Positions 16,314-24,319 of a DNA stretch of 43,832 nucleotides are shown in pieces. The translations under genes and the position numbers were made by a program. This DNA is from Chloroflexota bacterium. Its GTDB lineage: Bacteria; Chloroflexota; Dormibacteria; Dormibacterales; Dormibacteraceae. Each line of letters opens with the position of its first letter. Positions within the stretch are counted from its first letter, which is position 1. The notes below the pieces were generated by a model, which did not search any database, was not told where the DNA came from, and saw only the letters and a program-made list of their open reading frames with translations. The DNA lies in assembly GCA_005881275.1 (NCBI GenBank), contig VBEF01000076.1:1-43832 (forward strand), written 5' to 3'.

Positions 16314-17203
16314 CCACCCGTCTCGGCTGGGGCGTGCTCGGGGCGGCCGACATCGCGCGCCGCGCGGTGCTCGCGGCGATCGCGGCCTCGGCCAACGGCC
16401 GCCTGGTGGCGATGGCAAGTCGCAGCCCCGAGCGCGCCGGAGCGATGCTTGCGCCTTATCCCGACGCCCGGGTCACCGAGTCGTACGAGGCGCTGCTCGC
16501 CGACCCAGAGGTGGACGTCATCTACAACCCGCTGCCCAACCACCTGCACAAGGAGTGGACGATCCGCGCGCTCGAAGCGGGCAAGCACGTGCTCTGCGAG
16601 AAGCCATTCGCGATGAACGCGATCGAGGCTGAGGAGATGGCATCGGCGGCTAAGGCGTCCGGCAAGCACGTGATGGAAGCCTTCATGTACCGGTTCCATC
16701 CCGCGATGCGAGCCTTCGTCGAGCAGCTGCGTGACCCGATCCATGTGGAGGCGACCTTCGGGTTCACGGCGAAGGATCCATCGGACATCCGGCTCCAGGC
16801 GCCTTTCGGGGGCGGTGCGCTGCTCGACGTCGGCTCCTACGCGGTCAGCGTTTCGCGCTGGATTCTCGGTGAGCCGGGTGAGATTTTCGCGCGGGCCAGG
16901 ATCGAACGGGATATCGATATGACGACCTCGGGGCTGCTCATGTTCGATGGTGACCGGACGGCATCCGTGTGGGCCAGCCTCGAATCGCCGGGAGCAGAGA
17001 ACCTCACCGTGGTCGCCGCCGGCGGCGTGCACCGCCGGGAGCGCCCCTTCACCGCCCACCGCGACCCGCAAGACCCATACCAGCTGATGGTCGAGTCGTT
17101 CGGGGACAGCGTGTTGAACGACAGGCCGGTCGCGATCCCACCGGCCGAATCGATCGCCAACATGCGGACTCTCGACCGCATTCGGGAAGCCTCTAGGTCT
17201 TGA
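16310..17203 (+). CDS. Gfo/Idh/MocA-family dehydrogenase, apparent ATA start
   Basis: The 297-residue enzyme begins almost at once with its Rossmann motif, LGWGVLGAADIARRA, and carries CEKPFAMN and the substrate-domain segment GGALLDVGSYAV. It resembles the D-xylose/glucose-fructose oxidoreductase-like branch. There is no ATG, GTG or TTG at a sensible place: the nearest in-frame GTG lies inside the first beta strand, and upstream codons belong to the previous gene's coding region. ATA 16310 overlaps the preceding stop, and GGTGA at 16301-16305 could pair with 16S rRNA at a short spacing. Either AUA is used, or a base is wrong nearby. The last gene of the GT4 operon. Confidence 0.82.
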   Translation: MATRLGWGVLGAADIARRAVLAAIAASANGRLVAMASRSPERAGAMLAPYPDARVTESYEALLADPEVDVIYNPLPNHLHKEWTIRALEAGKHVLCEKPFAMNAIEAEEMASAAKASGKHVMEAFMYRFHPAMRAFVEQLRDPIHVEATFGFTAKDPSDIRLQAPFGGGALLDVGSYAVSVSRWILGEPGEIFARARIERDIDMTTSGLLMFDGDRTASVWASLESPGAENLTVVAAGGVHRRERPFTAHRDPQDPYQLMVESFGDSVLNDRPVAIPPAESIANMRTLDRIREASRS

Positions 17204-17235
17204 TCGTCCCCGGCTAGGTTTGCGGCGCGTCGGGG

Positions 17236-18117
17236 TCAGGCAGGGTTCATGTCCGTGGTCTGCGTGCCCTTGAACGTGATCGGACCCGTCAGGCCGGGCG
17301 TCGTGGCGCCGGCCGCCATGTTGAGCGTCATCGTTGCGTCGATAGAGCCTGATGAGTGCGTCTTCACGACGCGGCGCGCGCCGGTGTCGATCCACGACGT
17401 CACGTCGGAGGTCGTCGTGCCCTTCATCGACAGGCTTTGCAGTCCGGCGCCCGCGCCCGTCGGAAGCAGACTTCCCGCCTGCCCTGCCACGGCGGACATG
17501 TCGATCGTCAGGTCCAGGTTGCTCACGATGTTCGACTGCACCACGGCGGTGCTGACGTTCTTGACCTGCTCATCGCGCAGGTATTTGTTCTTGCTCGTCA
17601 TGTGCACCGCTCCGGTGCCCATCGGGTTGGCCTGGTCGTAGTCCTTCGTCCAGGTATCGCCGGGCTTGACCGCGTGGTCGGGAAGGATCGCCGTCACCAG
17701 GCCGCCTCCGGTTCCGGAGACGCCAGGCAGGGAGCCGTTGGTGAAGGAACTTCCGTTGACGGCCACGATCCGCCCGTCCGAAGCGACCTTCATCTCGAAG
17801 TTGGTCGGCGCGCCCGTGGTCGTGGTGTTGGTCACCCCGTTGGTTGTCGTCTTGACCGAGAGGTCGCCGAGCTCGACGGTGACATCGGCGGTGCCGCTCG
17901 AGTCCACCGACTTGACGGTGATCGTCTGCTTGCCGGTCATTTCGAGGTTGAAGGGGATCGCAAATCCTTCCGCCCCGATCTTGTAGTCGAGCACGGTATG
18001 CAGCGCGTACTTGTAGGTGTCGCCGGCCTTGTACGCGAGCGAGATGGTGTGGGCCTGGGCCCCGATTGAGCCGCAGGCGGCGAAGACCAGAAAGACGAGC
18101 GCGGCGAACCGCCTCAT
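17236..18117 (-). CDS. Putative secreted lipoprotein
   Basis: The 293-residue protein has a charged start, a hydrophobic stretch and a possible lipobox ending at C15 (VFAAC). The mature part is rich in Thr, Ser and Gly, with alternating beta-strand patterns and repeated phrases such as GDTYKY and GDTWTKDY, like families whose members measure a low-complexity polymer or form beta sandwiches (DUF6263-like is a guess). I do not recognise a function. ATG 18117 lies 6 nt after TAAGCT, giving it its own promoter although glutamate synthase ends only 14 nt upstream. Confidence 0.75.
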   Translation of the reverse strand: MRRFAALVFLVFAACGSIGAQAHTISLAYKAGDTYKYALHTVLDYKIGAEGFAIPFNLEMTGKQTITVKSVDSSGTADVTVELGDLSVKTTTNGVTNTTTTGAPTNFEMKVASDGRIVAVNGSSFTNGSLPGVSGTGGGLVTAILPDHAVKPGDTWTKDYDQANPMGTGAVHMTSKNKYLRDEQVKNVSTAVVQSNIVSNLDLTIDMSAVAGQAGSLLPTGAGAGLQSLSMKGTTTSDVTSWIDTGARRVVKTHSSGSIDATMTLNMAAGATTPGLTGPITFKGTQTTDMNPA

Positions 18118-18123
18118 AGCCCC

Positions 18124-18129
18124 AGCTTA
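18124..18129 (-). promoter_or_regulatory. -10 element for the lipoprotein gene
   Basis: TAAGCT on the minus strand lies exactly 6 nt before ATG 18117, immediately after the gltB stop. The same hexamer precedes the pucR-type and DUF2079 genes. Confidence 0.5.
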
Positions 18130-18131
18130 GG

Positions 18132-21100
18132 TTATGCCGCTGTTTTCGGAACCTGTTCCGGGGCCTCTTGCGGCTCAGCCGCAGCGGGTGTCGTCGCCGC
18201 CACAGGCACGATCTGGCGGAATCGGTGGAGCGCCTCTTCCCAGCCGGCCAGCATCTCGGCCGCGACCTTGCTTCCGGTCCTGCGGTGATGCTCCTCGATC
18301 AGCGCGCGCAGCTCATGCGCATCCTCGCCCGGGACCTCGCGCGCCACAACGCTGTCCACGTTCAACTGCCTCCATTCGACGGCGTAAGCGGTGCCGCCGG
18401 TCATCCCGGCGCCGGCGTTCCAGCCGACCGGGCCCAGCGCCACCGCGACACCGCCGGTCATGTACTCACAGAAGTGATCGCCCGCGCCCTCGACCACCGC
18501 GACCGCGCCCGAGTTGCGCACGCAGAAGCGCTCGCCCACACGGCCCGCGATGAAGAGCCTGCCGCCGGTGGCGCCGTAGGCGATCGTGTTGCCGGCAAGC
18601 ACAGGCTCGGCCGCCGCGTCGTTCGCGAAGGGCTTGATCGCGATCACGCCGCCGCCCATGCCCTTGCCGACGTAGTCCTGGGCCTGGCCTTCGAGCGTGA
18701 GCTCGACATCGCGATCGAGAAACGCTCCAAAGCTCTGCCCGGCGCTGCCCCGATATTGTCGCCGCTCGCCGTGCGAGAGGTTGGCGCCCGTGGTGCGCTG
18801 CGAGTTGTCGATCTCGCCCGTGGGCGGCGCGGTCGTCGGCGCTTCCCCGTTTCGCTTCCACCGCCGGCTCCTCGGAGCGGCGACGTCGGTGGGCGCCAGC
18901 ACGTAGGAGAGGTCGAGGTGCGCCTGGGTGTCCTGCTCCAGCAGCTCGACGCGCCCGACGATCTCATCCAGCGAGCGTGCCCCCAGCTTCGCGAGGTGCT
19001 CACGCACCTCCTCGGCGATCAGGAACAGGTAGTTGACGACGTGCTCCGGCCGGCCCTCGAACTTCGCCCGCAGGTCCTCGCGCTGCGTGGCGATTCCGGT
19101 TGGGCAAGTGTTGAGGTGACACTGCCGTGCCATATCGCAGCCGAGCGCCACGAGCACACCCGTGCCGAACCCGAACTCTTCCGCACCCAGGAGAGCGGCG
19201 ACCACGATGTCGCGCCCGTTTCGCAAACCGCCGTCGGTGCGAAGGCTGACGCGGTCGCGCAGCCGGTTTGAGACCAGGACCTGCTGCGCCTCCGCCAGGC
19301 CAAGCTCCCACGGCGCGCCGGCGTTCTTGATCGATGAAAGTGGCGACGCGCCCGTCCCGCCGTCATGGCCGGAGATCAGGATGTAGTCGGCTTGCGCCTT
19401 CGCGACACCCGCGGCGATGGTGCCGACGCCGGCCTCCGAAACGAGCTTGACGCCGATACGCGCGCCCGGGTTGACGGTCTTGAGGTCATGGATGAGCTGG
19501 GCCAGGTCCTCGATCGAATAGATGTCGTGGTGCGGCGGCGGCGAGATGAGCTGCATGCCCGGCTGGGCGTGGCGCAACCGGGCGATCAGGCTCGTGACCT
19601 TCAGGCCCGGGAGCTGCCCGCCCTCGCCTGGCTTGGAGCCCTGGGCGATCTTGATCTCGAGCTCGTCCGCCCGCTTCAGGTAGCGGGGAGTGACACCGAA
19701 TCGCGCCGAGGCGACCTGCTTCACGCGATTGTCGCGGCGCACTCCGCCTGCGTCGTCGTACATGTCGGGGTCTTCGCCACCCTCGCCTGAGTTGGAGCGC
19801 GCGCCGACCTGGTTCATCGCGATGGCGAGCGCTTCGTGCGCCTCAGGGGACAGCGCGCCCAACGACATCGCGGTGCTGACAAAGCGCCTGACGATGTGTG
19901 TCGCCGATTCCACCTCGTCGAGCGGAACCGGCTGGGTACATTCCTTGATGGTCATGAGCTCGCGCAGCGACTGCGGCTCGCCCATGCTGGACAGCCGCCG
20001 CCACTCGCGGTAGGCCTCCGCGTCGCCGGTTTGCGCGGCCTTCTGCGCCGCGCGCACCGCGAGGGGGTTGTAGGCGTGGTGTTCGCCCGCCTTGCGGAAT
20101 CGCATGCGTCCGTGGTCTGGCATGGCCTCGGGTCGTGTGCGCGCCAGGCGTTCGAGGTCGGCCAGGTCCGCTCCACCGATGCGCGAGGGCACGGCCGGGA
20201 AGCAAAGCTCCATCACCTCGGCGCCGAGCCCCAGCGCCTCGAGCACCTCGGCTCCGCGATAGCTCGTCACGCAGGAGATGCCCATCTTCGCCATGACCTT
20301 GAGCAAGCCCGTCTCGAGGGCCTTGCGATAACGAGGCGCCGCCTCGTCTCCCACCGTGGCGAACGCGAGGTATGGATGTACGGCGGTGGCGCCGATCGTG
20401 ATCAGGCACGCGACGTCGTGCACGTCGACTGCGTCGCCCGCGATGGCGACGATGTCGGTCGCCATGCGCCGGCCAGTCGCCAGGAGGTGCGAGTGCACCG
20501 CTCCCACCGCGAGCGCCATGGGCACGGGAAGGCGATGCCACACGGAGCGGCGGTCGCTCAGCGCGACCACACCGGGCGCCGCGTCCGCCTCCCGGCACAA
20601 ACGAAGCAGTGCCTCGCGAAGAGACTCATCCGGCGAGTACGTCGCGTCGAGCACCGTTGCGTCTTCGAGCACGCGGGCAAGCTCGGCCGCTGCCAGGATC
20701 GGCGACTCCAGCTCGAGCAAGTGGGCATCCGTTGGCACCGCGGGGTGATGCCGGCGGAGCAGCTCGCGATCGGCGCCGCCCTCCGGCTCCAGCGATCGGT
20801 GACGCGCCCCGAGCAGCACGCGCAGCGACATGACGGCCTTCTCGCGGAGGGGGTCGATGGCTGGATTCGTGACCTGCGCGAAGCGCTGGCGCAGGTACCC
20901 GTAGACGCGCCGCGGCGTGCGGCCGAGGGCGGCGATGGGGATGTCGTCGCCCATGGAGTAGACGGGCTCGGCGCCCGATTCGCCCATCACGTCGACGACG
21001 AACTTCACGTCCTCGAAGCCCCATCCGTGCAGCGCGTGCTGACCGGCGAGATCCTCGAGCGGCTCGAGGTCGACGTGATGCCTCTCCACCGGGACGAGCG

Positions 21101-22343
21101 CACGGTCGGCGAGGAGCGCGTAGTCGTGCCGCGAGGCGGCGCGTTCTTTGGCCTGCGCGTCGCGCAGCAGCGACCCGTCGCGAGTATCGACGAGCAGCAT
21201 CTGCCCCGGGCCAAGCCGTCCGCGCTCCACGACATCTCCCGGCGCCATGGTCACGACGCCGGCCTCCGACGCGGCGGCGACGAGCCCGTCCCGGGTTCGC
21301 TGCCAGCGCAGCGGCCGCAGCCCGTTGCGGTCGAGCGCCGCACCCACCACCACGCCGTCGCTGAATGCCAGTGCGGCGGGACCGTCCCAGGGCTCGAAAC
21401 GAATCGACTGATAGCGGTAGAAGTCGCGCACCGGACCGGCCAGGTCGCCGCGCCCCTCCCACGCGTCGGGCACAAGGCTCATGAGCGCCTCGCTCACCTC
21501 CCACCCGCGCTGCACGAGGAGCTCGAGCGCGTTGTCGAGCGACGCGGAGTCCGATCCCTCGGGCCAGATTGCTCCACGCAGCTCGGGCTCCAGCTCTGCC
21601 TCGCGCGCACGCATCCAGGCCCGGTTCCCCGTCACGGTGTTGATCTCGCCGTTGTGCGCGAGCATGCGGAACGGCTGGGCCAGCCGCCAGTCCGGCATCG
21701 TGTTCGTCGAGTACCTCTGATGAAAGACGGCGAGGCGGCTCTCGCATGCTTCGTCCTGCAGGTCGAGGTAGAAGTCGGCGAGGCGCGTGCCGGCCATCAA
21801 ACCCTTGTAGACGAGCGTGCGGCTCGAGAAGGAGGGGATGTACATGCGGACGCCGTTTGACTCGGCGCTCTTTTCCGCCCGCCGGCGCGCGAGGTAAAGG
21901 CTGCGCTCCCACTCCTCAGGGTCGAGGCCCGGGTCCTCGATGAGGCCGTGCCAGATCGCGGGCATCGTCTCGCGGGCGCGCTCACCGAGCGAGTCGACGT
22001 CCAGAGGAACCGCTCGCCAGCTCACGATGCGCATCCCGAAAGACCCGATGGCCTCCTCGACGATGGATCGAGACCGATCGTCCCAGTCGAAGAGCGCAAC
22101 GACCGCGTACGCGCCGCCGAGCAATCGCGCCGGGACCTGGATCAGCAGGCCCGCCCCGTCGCCGCTCTTGCCGTCCGCGTCGAGCCCGCCGCGATGGGCG
22201 AGCCGGGCAAGCGCCCTCACCCCGAGGGCCACCGCCTCATGACCCAGCCCGGGCGTGGCAACAAAACCCATGCCGCAGGCGGCACGGCTCGTGGGGAGGT
22301 CCCCAGGCCATGCGAGGCGCGAACGAGACAGAGCTGGGGGCAC
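18132..22343 (-). CDS. gltB: Glutamate synthase large subunit
   Basis: This 1403-residue protein is slightly shorter than the usual ~1500. It has the N-terminal glutaminase whose nucleophile is C23 in AACGMGFVATPG after a short propeptide, a central domain, the FMN/2-oxoglutarate domain (GEGGEDP, GSKPGEGGQLPG, ISGHDGGTGASP), the 3Fe-4S ligands C1069, C1075 and C1080 in CDMARQCHLNTCPTG, and the C-terminal GXGXG beta-helix. It moves the glutamine amide to 2-oxoglutarate, giving two glutamates. The NADPH-oxidising small subunit gltD is not in this window, so it is encoded elsewhere or another electron donor is used. GTG 22343 gives the expected propeptide and lies 8 nt after TAGCCT. Confidence 0.97.
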   Translation of the reverse strand: MPPALSRSRLAWPGDLPTSRAACGMGFVATPGLGHEAVALGVRALARLAHRGGLDADGKSGDGAGLLIQVPARLLGGAYAVVALFDWDDRSRSIVEEAIGSFGMRIVSWRAVPLDVDSLGERARETMPAIWHGLIEDPGLDPEEWERSLYLARRRAEKSAESNGVRMYIPSFSSRTLVYKGLMAGTRLADFYLDLQDEACESRLAVFHQRYSTNTMPDWRLAQPFRMLAHNGEINTVTGNRAWMRAREAELEPELRGAIWPEGSDSASLDNALELLVQRGWEVSEALMSLVPDAWEGRGDLAGPVRDFYRYQSIRFEPWDGPAALAFSDGVVVGAALDRNGLRPLRWQRTRDGLVAAASEAGVVTMAPGDVVERGRLGPGQMLLVDTRDGSLLRDAQAKERAASRHDYALLADRALVPVERHHVDLEPLEDLAGQHALHGWGFEDVKFVVDVMGESGAEPVYSMGDDIPIAALGRTPRRVYGYLRQRFAQVTNPAIDPLREKAVMSLRVLLGARHRSLEPEGGADRELLRRHHPAVPTDAHLLELESPILAAAELARVLEDATVLDATYSPDESLREALLRLCREADAAPGVVALSDRRSVWHRLPVPMALAVGAVHSHLLATGRRMATDIVAIAGDAVDVHDVACLITIGATAVHPYLAFATVGDEAAPRYRKALETGLLKVMAKMGISCVTSYRGAEVLEALGLGAEVMELCFPAVPSRIGGADLADLERLARTRPEAMPDHGRMRFRKAGEHHAYNPLAVRAAQKAAQTGDAEAYREWRRLSSMGEPQSLRELMTIKECTQPVPLDEVESATHIVRRFVSTAMSLGALSPEAHEALAIAMNQVGARSNSGEGGEDPDMYDDAGGVRRDNRVKQVASARFGVTPRYLKRADELEIKIAQGSKPGEGGQLPGLKVTSLIARLRHAQPGMQLISPPPHHDIYSIEDLAQLIHDLKTVNPGARIGVKLVSEAGVGTIAAGVAKAQADYILISGHDGGTGASPLSSIKNAGAPWELGLAEAQQVLVSNRLRDRVSLRTDGGLRNGRDIVVAALLGAEEFGFGTGVLVALGCDMARQCHLNTCPTGIATQREDLRAKFEGRPEHVVNYLFLIAEEVREHLAKLGARSLDEIVGRVELLEQDTQAHLDLSYVLAPTDVAAPRSRRWKRNGEAPTTAPPTGEIDNSQRTTGANLSHGERRQYRGSAGQSFGAFLDRDVELTLEGQAQDYVGKGMGGGVIAIKPFANDAAAEPVLAGNTIAYGATGGRLFIAGRVGERFCVRNSGAVAVVEGAGDHFCEYMTGGVAVALGPVGWNAGAGMTGGTAYAVEWRQLNVDSVVAREVPGEDAHELRALIEEHHRRTGSKVAAEMLAGWEEALHRFRQIVPVAATTPAAAEPQEAPEQVPKTAA

Positions 22344-22351
22344 TGGGCTGA

Positions 22352-22357
22352 AGGCTA
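22352..22357 (-). promoter_or_regulatory. -10 element for gltB
   Basis: TAGCCT on the minus strand lies 8 nt before GTG 22343 with no ribosome-binding site, fitting leaderless translation of gltB. Confidence 0.5.
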
Positions 22358-22402
22358 CCGGCCGTCGCCTGGCCGGGCTAGTGCGTCGCTACCAAAAGAA
22401 AT

Positions 22403-22418
22403 CGCAAAACGTTATGCG
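22403..22418. promoter_or_regulatory. Palindromic operator candidate upstream of gltB
   Basis: The 16-bp sequence CGCAAAACGTTATGCG is palindromic except for one pair, with a central CG. It lies about 60 bp upstream of the predicted gltB start, just after the stop of the PucR-type gene. The layout resembles LacI/PurR-family operators; the regulator is not known. Confidence 0.45.
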
Positions 22419-22422
22419 GTTG

Positions 22423-24004
22423 CTACATTCCCAGAAGGGACTGAACTCGCAACGCGACCGAGAGGTTGAGCCGGGTTTCCGGGTCTTCCAGGTTCAAGCC
22501 GGTGATCTCGCGGATCCGGTCGAGGCGGTAGCGCAGCGTGTTCGGGTGCACGCGGAGCCTCTGCGCCGCGTGCTGCTGCTCGCCGGTTTCCAGGTAGGCC
22601 CGGAGCGTGGCGACCAGGGCGCTCTTGCGGGCGGCGTCGTGCTCGACGAGAGGACCGAGGTGGCGCCGGCTGTAGTCGACGAGGCGCTCGTCGCTGACGG
22701 CGGCGAGCAGCCCGGTCAACCCGAGCTCGGGCACCGCCACGACCTGCCCCCACCGCTTGAAGCGGGCCAGCGACTCCATCACAGAGGTGACCTCGCGCAG
22801 TGCGCCCTCGACGGCGCTCGGCGCCTCGATCGGGGCGCTGAACCCGACGGAGACTGTGAAGCCCGGCTTCCACTCGCTGATCGCCTGCTGGATCTGAAGC
22901 CCAAGGGCGTGGCTTTTCGCCTGGTGGTCGCCCACCTCCGTGCCGAGCGGCAGCAGCCCGACGACCTGGTCGGACCGGCCCTGGACGAGCGCGCGCTGGT
23001 AGCTGGCGCGCACGACCGCGGTGACCCGGCGCAGGAAGTCGCGCTTCAGAGCCTGGATCGCATCCTCGGAGATCTGGCGCGCGCGGTTGAAGCCGCGGAA
23101 GTCGTCGATGTCGACCAGCACCACGATGTGGCTGCCGTGGAGCGGATACCCGACGTGGCGGGCTCGGCGTTGAGCTGCGGCCTCGTCGCCATACGTCCCA
23201 TGCAGCAGGTCCTCGAGGAACTCACCCCGCACCCGTCCCTCGACCTCGGACAGCTCGCGCTCCTTCGCGATCGAGAGCGCCACCGAGGTGGGGGAAGGCC
23301 GGAACCTTGACCGGCCCGCGCTTGGCCTCGACCTCGCGCAGCGTGCGCTGGATCTGCGGGTCGAACAGGACGCGGTGCGGCGTGCCCTGGCGAAGGATCG
23401 TCTCCTTGCGGTGCGGGTCGGCGCTCCCGCCGGCGTGCGCGAGCAGGTGGAAGCTCGCGTCCTCGACCACGACGGCGCTCTCGAGCAGGTCGGCGAGCGT
23501 GCGGCAGATCTCGTTGACGCCCTTGCCGTCCAGCACGAGCTCGGTGAAGCGGCGGTGGATCTCGATCGAGCGTTTGAGCCGCCAGTGCTCCGCGTTGATG
23601 ATCCGTTCGAGCAGCGGCGCCATCAGGTCGACGAACTGGACGTCGGAGGAGATGGTGAACAGCGGCACCTTCAGCCGGTCCGCCTCGGTGATCATCTCGG
23701 GCGGAAGCCGGCGCAGGTAGGGCAGCGGGCGCACGACCAGCCCGGCGCCGCCTCCCTCCGCGATCCGCCCGACGAGGCGGATCTGGGCGTCGGGGTCGTC
23801 CTTGATCGGGAAGCCGCTCGTGAACATCAGGTCGCCGGCGCGTGGCTGGACCTCGGGCGTCTCCATGAGGCGGACCCACTCGACCTGGCGGTCCAGCCCG
23901 TCGGCGCCGGCGACGAGCTTGGCCGAAGCCAGCACCGAGCGCATGGCCTCCCGCACCGTCGGACGGGGCTGGTCGATCTCCGTCTCGAGCTTCTTGGCCG
24001 CCAT
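22423..24004 (-). pseudogene. PucR-family transcriptional regulator, disrupted by internal deletion and frameshift
   Basis: The first frame (ATG 24004 to about 23290) encodes the N-terminal PucR ligand domain (TVREAMRSVLASAKLVAG, ending ...VKVPAFPHLG). The second frame (about 23283 to 22423) encodes the remainder: ALSIAKERELSEVEGRVR, a central GGDEF-like regulator region, and the C-terminal HTH (HPNTLRYRLDRIREITG). Family members have some 35-45 residues between these parts, and neither frame contains them. So an internal piece is missing and the frame changes at about 23283-23293. PucR regulators control purine, amino acid or other nitrogen metabolism; its place directly before gltB fits a nitrogen role. 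The start at 24004 is supported by TAAGCT 7 nt upstream rather than by the longer open frame. Confidence 0.82.
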
Positions 24005-24011
24005 TAATCGA

Positions 24012-24017
24012 AGCTTA
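24012..24017 (-). promoter_or_regulatory. -10 element for the pucR-type gene
   Basis: TAAGCT on the minus strand lies 7 nt before ATG 24004, selecting this start over an upstream in-frame codon. Confidence 0.5.
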
Positions 24018-24037
24018 AGGTGTGAATGGGCGACAAG

Positions 24038-24056
24038 CAATCCCGGCTTGGGATTG
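24038..24056. promoter_or_regulatory. Perfect inverted repeat between divergent genes
   Basis: CAATCCC and GGGATTG form perfect 7-bp arms around a 5-bp centre, between the PucR-type gene and the zinc-ribbon-like gene. It is a good candidate operator for autoregulation. A hairpin in RNA is less likely, because it lies upstream of both predicted transcription starts. Confidence 0.5.
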
Positions 24057-24092
24057 TGCGGTGGTCACTAGGAGCGGTCAGGCGAGTCGGTC

Positions 24093-24098
24093 TACCGT
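24093..24098 (+). promoter_or_regulatory. -10 element for the small zinc-ribbon-like gene
   Basis: TACCGT lies 6 nt before ATG 24105; no Shine-Dalgarno sequence is present. Confidence 0.42.
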
Positions 24099-24104
24099 CT
24101 GGCC

Positions 24105-24287
24105 ATGACGTACGAAGAGGCCCCGGCCTGCGATCGGCACGAAGCGGGCGTGACGATGCGGCTGCGCACCATGCACTCCGACTCCACCCGGCCCGACGTC
24201 CTGGTCGGACTGTTCGAGTGTCCGGAGTGCGGGCACGAGCGCAGGCTTCCGATCGGCAAGGGCGAAACGGCCGAAACCGCGGCGTAA
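24105..24287 (+). CDS. Small zinc-ribbon-like protein
   Basis: This 60-residue protein carries C9 and H12 (CDRH) near the start and CPECGH at 39-44, enough for a small zinc-binding knuckle, with beta-prone sequence between. I do not recognise a named family. It has its own leaderless-type promoter, is divergent from the PucR-type gene, and is followed directly by a terminator-like hairpin. These signals and the Cys pattern make it a better candidate than random open frames, but its function is unknown. Confidence 0.6.
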   Translation: MTYEEAPACDRHEAGVTMRLRTMHSDSTRPDVLVGLFECPECGHERRLPIGKGETAETAA

Positions 24288-24312
24288 GCCCCTCCGTCCG
24301 GCCGCGCCGGAC
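24288..24312. terminator. GC-rich hairpin, copy 1 of a 25-bp dispersed element
   Basis: GTCCGGC and GCCGGAC pair around a 3-nt loop, right after the zinc-ribbon-like gene and before the convergent aconitase end. The 25-bp sequence matches 40049-40073 at 23 of 25 positions; both differences are in the loop region. It could terminate transcription in both directions. Confidence 0.55.
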
Positions 24313-24319
24313 TCAGGGT

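Noticed and set aside
17204-17235. Terminator between the convergent dehydrogenase and lipoprotein genes
   Set aside because: CCCCG and CGGGG are complementary but separated by 18 nt and the stem is only 5 bp.
19836-21860. 674-codon open frame antisense to gltB
   Set aside because: Shadow of glutamate synthase, rich in Arg/His/Val with no recognisable motif.
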